The position numbers and the translations under genes were made by a program. From Bacteroidales bacterium (GTDB lineage: Bacteria > Bacteroidota > Bacteroidia > Bacteroidales > UBA1715), in NCBI GenBank assembly GCA_024402335.1, contig JAKSTZ010000005.1, positions 1 through 64,000 of the forward strand: 64,000 bases of DNA, read 5' to 3'. Under the pieces are notes generated by a model, which had not been told where the DNA came from, did no database searches, and worked only from the letters and a program-made list of their open reading frames with translations. This document shows positions 17,980 to 28,900 of this stretch, in pieces (the stretch's first letter is position 1; each line of letters opens with the position of its first letter).

Positions 17980-18873
17980 ATGATTTCGTTAATAGTTTGT
18001 ACATATAATCGTGATGCTTATGTTTATAAGACATTAGAGCATATAGCTCAAAATGATTTTCCATATGAACAATATGAAATCATTTTGATAGACAATAATA
18101 GTACAGACAATACTGCCGCAGAATGTAGTAGATTCCATTGTAATTATCCATTGGTAAATTATCTTTATGTGAAGGAAACACAACAAGGTTTGTCTTATGC
18201 ACGAAATCGTGGATATGTAGAATCTAAGGGTGACTGCGTTGTTTTTCTTGACGACGATGCGTTTGTAGAAACAAATTATTTGAAGAATTTATCGGAGTAT
18301 TTACAACACTATCCAGAAATGCAGGCTTTTGGAGGTCGTATTTATCCATTGTATGAAACTGGTCGAGAACCAGAGTGGATGTCTCCTCGACTAGTCCCTC
18401 TTGTGTCTGCTATTGATAAAGGTGACGTTGTCGTTCCTTTTGAGGGTAAATCATATCCGATAGGAGCAAATATGGGATTCCGCCGTGAATGTTTGGACAA
18501 AGTTGGCCTGTTTAATACAGCATTGGGACGTTCAAAGAAAAATTTAATGGGAGGTGAAGAAAAAGATATTTTCAATAGAATAAAACAAGCTTCCCTGTCT
18601 GTTCTGTATTTACCAAATGTACAGGTTCATCATGTGATACCCGAATTTAGAACTACAATAGAGTTTGTAAAAAAAATGGGGGAAGGAATAGGGCAGAGCG
18701 AGAAAATTCGATGTTCTGATAATCGTGGAGGTTATTTGTTGGCGTTGGTTAAGGAGTTATGGAAATGGTGTGGTTCCATGGTTTTGTTTGTATTTTATTT
18801 GTTGAGGGGGGAGGCGCCTAAGGCAAATGCTATAGTAAAATTTAGATGGAGTGTAACTAAAGGTTTATTGTAA
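17980..18873 (+). CDS. Family 2 glycosyltransferase
   Basis: 297 residues from the ATG at 17980. An in-frame TTG two codons earlier is less likely. The GT-A fold is plain: SLIVCTYNRDAYVYKTLEHI at the start, EIILIDNNSTDNTA, GLSYARNRGYVESKGDCVVF and the metal-binding triad LDDDAFVE. FGGRIYPLYE and 'GGEEKDIFNRIKQ' (the ED/DF catalytic-base region) follow. A hydrophobic segment near residue 265 (MVLFVFYLLRG) may associate it with the membrane. The family adds sugars from nucleotide-sugar donors to glycans or lipids; the acceptor is unknown. It ends one base before ung, with which it is probably cotranscribed, although the functions are unrelated. Confidence 0.92.
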   Translation: MISLIVCTYNRDAYVYKTLEHIAQNDFPYEQYEIILIDNNSTDNTAAECSRFHCNYPLVNYLYVKETQQGLSYARNRGYVESKGDCVVFLDDDAFVETNYLKNLSEYLQHYPEMQAFGGRIYPLYETGREPEWMSPRLVPLVSAIDKGDVVVPFEGKSYPIGANMGFRRECLDKVGLFNTALGRSKKNLMGGEEKDIFNRIKQASLSVLYLPNVQVHHVIPEFRTTIEFVKKMGEGIGQSEKIRCSDNRGGYLLALVKELWKWCGSMVLFVFYLLRGEAPKANAIVKFRWSVTKGLL

Positions 18874-18874
18874 A

Positions 18875-19540
18875 ATGATAGATCCTAAAATTGAAGAATC
18901 GTGGAAACGCGTCTTGATTGACGAATTTAATAAACCATATTTTTATGCGTTAAAGGATTTTCTTGTTGAAGAGAAAAAACGTTACGTCGTGTATCCGGAA
19001 GGAAAAAATATTTTTAATGCATTTGCATGTACTCCGTTTGATAAAGTAAAAGTTGTGATAATCGGTCAAGATCCGTATCATGGACCGGGACAGGCACATG
19101 GCTTATCGTTTTCTGTGCAAGATGGAATACAGAAACCACCTTCGTTACAGAATATATTTAAGGAATTGCACGATGATATAGGAAAACCAATACCAGAAAG
19201 TGGTAATCTGGAATCATGGGCAAGACAAGGTGTTTTATTGTTGAATGCAACATTGACGGTGCGTGCAAATCAGGCTGGTTCCCATCAGAAACGAGGTTGG
19301 GAGCAATTTACTGATAAAGTTATTCAAACAATTTCGGAACAAAAATCAGGAATAGTTTTCATTTTGTGGGGTTCTTTTGCTCAGGCAAAATCGGCATTGA
19401 TAGATACATCAAAACATTACATATTGAAAGCAGCACATCCGTCCCCATTGTCTTCTTATAAAGGCTTCTTTGGATGTAGACATTTTTCTAAGACAAATGA
19501 GATATTGCAAAACTTGGGTGAAGCACCTATAGAATGGTAG
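18875..19540 (+). CDS. ung: Uracil-DNA glycosylase, family 1
   Basis: 221-residue base-excision repair enzyme that removes uracil from DNA. The water-activating loop is GQDPYHGPGQAHGLSFSV, with catalytic D66. The Ser-Pro loop KPPSLQNIFKEL, the 'GVLLLNATLTVRANQAGSH' uracil-recognition strand and the minor-groove loop HPSPLSSYKGFFGCRHFSKTN with its catalytic His are all present. Length is normal for family 1. It begins 1 base after the glycosyltransferase stop codon. Confidence 0.97.
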   Translation: MIDPKIEESWKRVLIDEFNKPYFYALKDFLVEEKKRYVVYPEGKNIFNAFACTPFDKVKVVIIGQDPYHGPGQAHGLSFSVQDGIQKPPSLQNIFKELHDDIGKPIPESGNLESWARQGVLLLNATLTVRANQAGSHQKRGWEQFTDKVIQTISEQKSGIVFILWGSFAQAKSALIDTSKHYILKAAHPSPLSSYKGFFGCRHFSKTNEILQNLGEAPIEW

Positions 19541-19910
19541 CAAACTACTGATATGCAGATTTTCACGCTATGCAAATCAAATTGCTTTCTTGTTTGTTGA
19601 TAAAATCTCTTGTTGCAGTAATAGAAAAAATTGTACAAATTCGTTTTCTTCTTAGTTAAGTTTATGTTAATCATAAACTTAGAATGCCTTATTTAGAAGG
19701 GATTTCTTAGTTTTTTTTATAAAAAATATTGTTTGTATGTTTTTCCGTAGTTTTTACTGAAATGTGTGCTTTGCTTTTCCCTTTTTTTGTACTTTTGAAA
19801 GTCTATAAAATGGGCAAATTAAATCTTTAACAGAGTTCTGGCAAAAAAAGGACTTGTGTTAAAAAGTTTAAGTTTTTGCTTAGAATAACAACGTAAATAA
19901 AGTATTGAAA
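19541..19910. other. 370-base intergenic region upstream of the giant surface-protein gene
   Basis: AT-rich DNA with one clear promoter (19770-19797). I find no convincing hairpin terminator for ung, no RNA gene and no plausible ORF. The distance from the promoter to the ATG (about 105 bases) would leave a long 5' leader, but I see no strong fold or short ORF in it. Confidence 0.6.
19770..19797 (+). promoter_or_regulatory. Promoter of the giant CotH/Big_2 surface-protein gene
   Basis: TTTG (19770-19773), 16-base spacer, TACTTTTG (19790-19797). This is a complete match to the Bacteroidota consensus. Confidence 0.75.
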
Positions 19911-22900
19911 ATGAAAAATATATCTTTTTCGCTTGCAGCCTTGCTGTTATGTGTAGTTTTAGGAAATTCAGCATACTCTCAAGTGAAGTTTAATGAAATT
20001 CAACCTTCAAATTCGAAAACGCAATTAGATCCAGATTTCTATAAATATCGAGATTGGGTCGAGTTGTATAATACATCATCATCGACAATCGACTTGAGTG
20101 GTTATTATATAACGGACAATAAAGACAAGCCAAGAAAATGGCAAATACCAGCAGGAAAATCAATTGCATCAAAGGCATTCTTGTTAATCTACTGTGACGG
20201 AGAAGATGTAACAGGTAAGGCTATGCATACGAATTTCAAAATATCAGAAGGTGATGTTTTGTATTTGTATTCTTCTACTATGCGTTTGATGGACTCTGTT
20301 CATATTGGTAATATAGAAACTGATTATACGTATGGACGATTGGTAAATGGAACAGGTGCATGGGGTGCGTTGTCAAAACCAACTCCAGGGGCATCGAATG
20401 TTTCAACAACGGTAAAGGGCTTGGCTCCAAAGCCGGTGTTTTCTATAAAAGGTGGCTATTTTAATAAAGAACAGAATATTACATTGTCAACTACTTTACC
20501 TGGTGCAGTTATTCGTTATACGACTGATGGATCGGAACCAACTGCAAATTCTCCAATTTATGAAGGAGCAATTACAGCAAAAAGTACGACGAAAACAACT
20601 CAGAAAGCAGGATATGATCGAAAAGATAAAACAGGTATTCAACATTATTCTTATCCTTCTTCGTTGAGTTATCCTTCTTCAAAATATACTGGAACAAGAA
20701 CGTATGGTTTCGTTTTAAAAGCAAAAGTATTCCATGATGATTACGTGCCAAGTGAAACAGAAGGAAATACCTATTTCATTAATATAAATGCTCGTTCGCT
20801 TCCTGTTGTTGCGGTGTCGACAGATTTTGCAAACTTCTTCGATGCTGATAGTGGTATTTATATTCAAGGTACTAATGGCGCTTATGACGGATATGTAACA
20901 GCAAACTGGCGTCAAGATTGGGAAAGAAAGGTATATGTTGAATATTTTGATGCAAGTGGAAATAGACAATTTGGTGTTTCTGCAGGTGCATCAACTATGG
21001 GTGCTGTTTCGCGAAATTACGATATGAAATCCTTGAATATCGTAATGAAGAAGAAGTATGAAGCTGGCGAAATCAATTATCCTTTGTTTGGAGAAGATGG
21101 TTTGTCTTCTTATAAATCGTTTGTCTTGCGTAATGCTGGTAACGATTGGGAACAAGGCTCTAAATATCGTGATGCTGCTATCCAACAAGTACTTCGTGGT
21201 CAAATAGATTTGGAAACTCAGGATTTTGAGCCTGTTGTAATGTACTTGAATGGTGAATATTGGGGCTTGATAAATATGCGTGAGCGTTTTGATGAAGATT
21301 ATTTTGCTGGTTATCATGATTATGCCGATGATATCGATTTGTTGAAATTTGCCGACGATAGTACGTATGATTTCCGTGCTTCGAAAGGAACAACGGAACG
21401 TCTTGCCGAAATGATGATTTATTTGGCTAATAACTCTTTGAGTGATAAAGCAAATTATGAATTCGTGAAGAGTCATTACATTGATGTTGATAATGCAATA
21501 AATTATTATATCGCCCAATTATATTGCCAAAATACCGACTGGCCTGCGAATAACATGCGTATGTGGCGTCAAAGAAGTGAAAATGGTAAGTTCCGCTTCC
21601 CTTGGTATGATGCTGATTTTGGCTATGGCTTGTGGGGTGGTGATGCACATACGAATCCTTGGGACAACTTTGATAAGTCAAGTTATGTAAAGAAAACGTC
21701 TGTTGCAATTTTGAATTATCTTTTGAAAAATGATGAATTCAAAGCTGAGTTTGTTCAACGTTTTTATGCTATGATGGCAACTTTGTACGATCCAGAACGA
21801 TTTATTACAATAACAGATAATATCGAACATAAGTTATCTATGGAACGTACTGCGTTAATGGACGAATGGACATGTACGTTAAATGCTGGTGATTGCTATG
21901 GTTATGGCGTGTGTGCAATGCAATCTTGGGCTACCAAACGTGTTGGTTACATGAAAGGCTATGTTGATTCAAAATTTGGAAGTAATGGTACGACAACATT
22001 GAATATTAAATATTCGAGTTCGCAAGGTCAAGTATATGTTTGTTCTATACCTGTAAGTAATGGATATTCTGCTACTCACCAGAAAAATAGAGCCATACGT
22101 TTGACGGCAGAACCTAAAGATGGATATGTTTTCTCTGCATGGAAAAATGGAACAACAACTGTTTCCACAGAACCGGAATATTTTGCAACTATAGAAAGTA
22201 CAACAACTCTAACGGCGGAATTTGTGACGAGATCTACAGAAAAGAACTTGTATATCAATGAATTCCTTGCTTCAAATAGTACAGATATTACAAGTGAATC
22301 GTTGAAACATGAAGATTGGATAGAAATTTATAATGGTGGAAAATCAGATGTGAATTTGGCAGGTTTGTATTTGTCTGATAATTTGCAAAACTTGACAAAA
22401 TATCACATTCCATATGGAGAATCAGAAAAAACAACCATAAAAGCAGGTGGGTTCTTATTATTTTGGGCGGATAAAGAGCCACAAGATGGTGTGTTGCATT
22501 TGCCATTTAAGTTAGATCGTTCGAATGGTTCTATTTATTTAGCTCAAAAAAGTGCCTCTGGTTCGATTTCTATAATTGATTCAATTCATTACGAACAACA
22601 AAATACTGATGTTTCTTATGGTCGATTCCCAGATGGAAACTCAAACTTGATAATTTTTACAAAAACTACTCCAAATGCTTCAAATACAATACTTTCTGAT
22701 AGCTTTATAGACGGTTTGGTAATCAATGAATTTATGTCAAAGAATACGACAACCGTACAAGAAGAAACAGGAACGTATGCCGATTGGTTCGAAATTTATA
22801 ATACAACATCAAAAGATATTGACTTAGGTGGTTTGTTTGTAACCAATGATTTAAACAATTTGAATAAATATATGATTCCGAAAGGTCAGTCGGAATTAAC

Positions 22901-25900
22901 AACAATTAAGGCTGGTGGTTATTATGTATTTTGGTGTGACAAGCAAACTGCTATAAATCCAAATCACGTTGACTTTAAGTTGCCGGCTGCTGCAGGAGAT
23001 ATTGCAATTGTTCAGTTACGTGGTTCTGAAAATTACATAATAGATAAAGTTTCTTATTCAAATCAAGGTGAAGATATTTCATTTGGACGTTATCCAACAG
23101 TATCTTCTGATTTTAGATATTTGTTGACTCCAACACCAAATGCTAAGAATGCAAATAATGTTACGGTAAAACCGGTTGCTGGTATTACAATTAATGAAGT
23201 TCTTGCTTTAAATACTTCTATTGTCGCAGATGACCAAGGAAATTATAGTGATTACATAGAATTCTATAATGGTTCAAGTTCTGCCATAGATTTGGGAGGA
23301 TTGTTCATTAGTGACTCTACGGGCTATCCACTTCGTTGTCGTATTCCTACGTCAAATCCAGCTTTGACGACTGTTCAATCTGGTAAATGGATAGCGTTCT
23401 GGGCTGATGGTAAACCAGAACTTGGAGCAAATCACTTAGATTTCTCTTTGAGTGGAGCAGGAGAATCTGTCGTTTTAAGCCAAATCGGTGCTGATGGCAA
23501 TATCACCACTATAGATGAAGTTACATTTGGGGTTCAAACAGAAAATATCAGTTACGGACGTTATCCTGAAACTAATGACAATTGGGAAGAAATGTCTCCA
23601 ACGTATGCATCTAAGAACCAATCTGTTAATTCAAGTGTCGCATTGAAAACATTGACGTCTTCTGTAGGTGTTATTACACCTTCGTTGTCAACTTCGGTTT
23701 TATCTTATGAATGTGTATTGCCAGCAGGAACAACAGAAGTTCCTACGATTTCGGCAACAACTGTTCATGAAAAAGCTTCCGCTACAGTTACACAAGCAGA
23801 ATCTTTGGATGGGAATGCTGTTGTGAAAGTTATTTCTGCAAATGGCTTTAATAGTGAAATTTATAAAGTTACGTTCAAAATTGCTGCTTCTTCAGATGCA
23901 ACACTTGCTACTTTGACATTGGGTGGTGGAACATTACAACCAAGTTTTTCTCCTAATGTTTATAGTTATAAAGCAATGTTGAATACTACGTATGTACCAT
24001 ATTTAACAGCTATTGCTGCAGATAAAAACGCTAAGGTTGATATAGATTATGCAGAGACTGTTTCTGAGGCAACTGTTATTACAGTCACAGCAGAAGATGG
24101 TTCTAGTAAACAATATGAAATCACATATTCGGCTGCATCTTCGCAAAATATTGTTTCGGAATGGTCTGATGACTTTACAAATGGAATAGATAATGTCTCT
24201 ATTGTTACTAATCAATATAAAGTTTCACTTCAAAATATTTCAACTCCTGGTGGATTTGGTCAACCAGCAACTTCGAATAAGAAGTTGGGTGTTTCTTTGG
24301 AACAAACCGGAAAAGAAACTGAATTCGGATATATAGAATATCATTTGCCAACAGGATATGTTTTAGACGGAACATCGTCTTTGTATGTGTCAATGGATGT
24401 TGTAGGTGTTGCAAATGGTGAGACTCTAAATGATGTAACTGTTGATAATGAATATATTAGCTTCAATGTAGCGTTGGTTGATATTTATGGAAATGTTTCC
24501 GATTACTTAACTCCAGCAACAACATTAAATTCTAGTACAACAGGTACGACTACATTTAATTATGCTAGTGCAAGTTATATTACAAAATCAGCTATAGTTG
24601 CTGTTCGTATAGCATTGTCGGGTCCTAGTGATTCAAAGAAAGCTAGAAATAAAGCTGCTTATATAGATAATCTAGTAATTGGTCCTAAGACATCTACAGG
24701 AAATAGTGAGGCTGTTGCATTGTCAAGCAATGCAGATATGAAATCTCTTTCGGTAAATGTTGGAACTTTATCTCCAGCATTCAGTCAAGATGTTCATTCT
24801 TATGTCGTTACATTGCCTGCAGGAACAGATGAAATTCCTGTGGTAAGTGCTGTCGCTAAAGATGCAAGTGCATATTTAGAAGTATCGCAAGCTTCTCAAA
24901 TAGACGGAACTGCTTATGTAAAAGTTATATCGCAAGATATGACGAATATGAATGAATATGCAATCCAATATGTTGTTACGCCTGCTTCTGTTACCGGTTA
25001 TACCGATTATGTGGTTCGTCCGGCAATGAAAGGATGGAGCGAATCGTCTCCTTTATATGAAATGACATATAATGGTGGTGACATTGTTGTCGCATATAAT
25101 AGAACAACTACGGCTTCTGACGCTATACAATATAATATTGTGAATGAAGATTATAAAATCTTGGATTTGCAAGATAATCCGTACGTTTCAATAAAATTAA
25201 AAACTAATGTAGCAACTTCTTTGTTTGTTGAATTGTTTGATTCAAAAGGAAATAAGACTGCTGCTACTGTAGCTGCTGCCGATTGTCAAGCTGGTGCAGA
25301 ATATGTGACATATACATTTGATTTTACCAATAAGTTTGCAACAGCTGATGCTTCCAAAATTTATGGTATGAATCTATATTTTGATAAAGGTTCAGCAGTA
25401 AAAGCTTCGGGTGCTATCACTATAGATGAACTTCGTTTTGGTGGCGATGTTGAATTGTCAATCAATAAAGCACCAATTTGGAGTGAAATACCATCACAGA
25501 CAATTCAACAAGGTGGCTCCTTCTCTAATATTAACTTGGCTGCTTTTGTAACAGATGATGCTACTGCTTCTACAAGTTTAAAATATGCTTTAGAAAATGC
25601 TTCAGAAAACTTGTCGTTGTCTATTACAGCAGGGGTGTTGTCTATCGAAGTAAAGAATGGTGATTGGTTAGGTTCGGAAACAATAAAAATTAGCGCAACA
25701 GATGAGGATGGCGCTAGTTCTATTGTGTCAATCATATTGGCAGTAGAGGAGTTGAAAGTTGATTTGAAATCTGTTGCATTTAGTCAGTCTAGCATTGCAG
25801 TAGCGCAAGATAAGAAAATAGACCTTGCTACTTATGTAACATATCAACCAGAAAATGCAACAATAGAATCTATGGTTTGGTCGGTTTCTGACAAGGACGT

Positions 25901-28900
25901 TGCTGCAATAAATGGTGTAGGTGTCTTGACTAATTTGTTGGATTATGGAACAGAAACAGTTGTTGCGACAGTTGTTGTAACAGATAAAAGCGGTAATGAA
26001 TACACAAAGAATATTTCTATCGTTCTTACAGGTTGTCCTACTGCAATTTCAGTCGTTACGTTGGAAAATTCTAATGTTGATCTTCATTATGATGAAACTG
26101 CTCAGATAACATACGAATTGGTTCCTGCTAATGCGTGTGTGAAATCTGTATCTTATAGTAGCTCTGATAAAACAATAGCAAAGGTATCAGACAATGGTTT
26201 GATAACAGCTTTCTCTGAAGATGGTTCTGCTATAATTACGGTAACTGTAAATGATGGTTTTTCTGTAAATACTGCAACATGTACGGTTACAGTTTCTAAG
26301 GATTGTTCTGGTGATATTGAGTTGTCGTTGAATAAACCAACAATGGCATTGTTAACAAATGCTAATGAAAAATTACTAGCAACAATTACTCCTGATAATG
26401 AATGTACAGCAGATAATGAAGTAGTTTGGACTACATCAAATGCTTCGGTTGCAACAGTTTCGAATGGTGTCGTTTCTGGAGTGTCTGAAGGTACGGCAAT
26501 CATTACGGCTACAACTACAGGTAGTGGTGTCACAACTGCAACATGTGTGGTAACAGTTTCTTCTGATTGTGAATCAGGACCGGTTTCTATGGAAATGAGT
26601 TCTACAAATGAAACAATGTATATGTCCGATGTATTGACATTGACTGCGGAAATTACGACAGATAATCCTTGTAATAATACTATAGTTTGGTCTTCATCGG
26701 ATGAAACGGTTGCTACAGTTGAAGATGGTGTGGTGACACCTCTACAATATGGTGATGTAGTTATTCGTGCTACTGCAAAACAAGATGCGGGTTCTTATGT
26801 AGAATGTAATGTGTCTGTAGTTAAAAAGGAGGTTACTGCGGTTGAATTAACACCACAAGCAAAGATGATGTATGTAGGTGCTACTCAAACAATGACCGTG
26901 AAAGTAACACCAGAAGATGCAGATGATAAAACTATAACTTGGTTGTCTTCTGATCCTGAAATTGCTAAGGTTTCTAACAAAGGTGTTGTGACTGCTTTAG
27001 CTAGTGGAACGGTTACGATTTATGCTATAGCAGCAAGTAGTGTTTCAGATCACTATAGTATTCAAGTCGTAGATGTTGAGGTTCAAAATATTTCTTTGAA
27101 TATTTCAAAGGTAACCCTTACAACCGGAGACAATCAACAAGTATCGGTTTCTTATGAACCAGAAAATGCCACAAATAAATCATTAGTATGGACTTCGACA
27201 GATGAAACAATTGCAACTGTTTCTGAAGATGGTGTAATAACTGCTGTTGGAGAAGGTACAACAACGATAGTGGTAAAAACATTGAGCGGTATTTCTAAGA
27301 TTATAACGGTTACAGTTCAATCAGATGTGATAGCTGTAGAAAATGTTAGTGTTGCTCCAACATCTCTTGTAATGAATGCTGGTGATACAAAGACTGTTGT
27401 TGCTACGGTTAGTCCTGCAGATGCGACAAATAAAACTATTTCTTGGACTTCTTCTGATGAAAATGTTGTGACTGTTTCTTCTGAAGGTATTGTTACAGCT
27501 GTTGGTGCAGGAACAGCTGAGGTAACAGCTTCTTCTGCAAATGGAAAAACAGCAACGGTAGATGTTACTGTAAATTACAAGAAAATAAGTTCAGTTTCGC
27601 TTGCAGAAAAAACTATAACATTGAACGAAGGTGAAAATTCAGATTTGAGCTCATTGTTGAATCTATCACCTGTAACGGTAGAAACAGAATCTATTGTTTG
27701 GTCTATAAATTCATCGAATGCAACAATTGATGAAGACGGATTGTTAGTCAATAACCGTTTGTTTGGTACAGAGCAAGCAACAGTGACGGTTACTGTTACA
27801 GATATGTATGGAACCAAAAAGACTGCGACTATGTTTGTTACATTGAATGGTTGTCAACAAAAAATTACTAGCGTTGCTGTTAATACTAACGAAGTAGAAA
27901 TTTCAGCTTCGGAATCTGCATCGTTGTCGGTTGAGATTGCTCCAAAAGATGCTTGTTTGGAATCTATCACATATACATCAGCCGATAAGACTGTGGCAAT
28001 AGTTTCTTCAACTGGTAAGATTTCTGCTGTTAGTGAAGGGGAAACAACTATTACAATTGCTGTTTCGGATGGATTTACTACTATAGAAAAAACAGTAGCA
28101 GTTTCGGTATTGAAAGATGTTGTTGCCGTTACTGCTGTTTCTTTTGAACAAACATCTTATGTGAAGTATATAGGCGATGAATTTACTTTGAATGCAACGG
28201 TATACCCATTAGATGCAACTAACCAATCGTTGGTGTGGTCTTCGTCTGATAAATCTGTTGCTACGGTTTCAGAAGATGGATTAATTACCATCTTAGCTGC
28301 AGGAAAGGCAACAATTACGGCAAAGGCAAATAATGGCGTTTCTGCTTCATGTTTAATCACGGCAAAAGCAATTGATGTTACAGCTGTGGCATTAAGTCAA
28401 TCAACATTAACTATCCAGGTTTACGATAGTGAACAACTGACAGCAACTGTTACTCCTTCAAATGCTACAGACAAATCTATCGTATGGTCTTCTTCGAATG
28501 AAGTAGTTGCTTCTGTTGATGAAAATGGTATAGTTACTGCAAATAAATCGGGTTCTTGTTCTATAATGGCAACTTCGGCAAATGGAAAAACAAAATCTTG
28601 TACCGTTGTTGTTACAGATATTGAACCAACTTCAATTACTGTTTCTGCGACTTCGGTTAATCTAAATATTGATGAAAAGAAGACGATAACAACAACATTA
28701 TCTCCAGAAAATGTTACAGATACAGATTTGACATGGAGTTCAAATAATACAACTGTTGCGATTGTTGAAAATGGTGTAATTCAAGCTGTCGGTACTGGTT
28801 CGACAAAAGTAATTGTTACAACAGGTAATGGCTTACGGAAAGAAATAATTGTTACAGTAAATGCATTGGAGGCAACTTCAATTACATTGAATACTGATGA

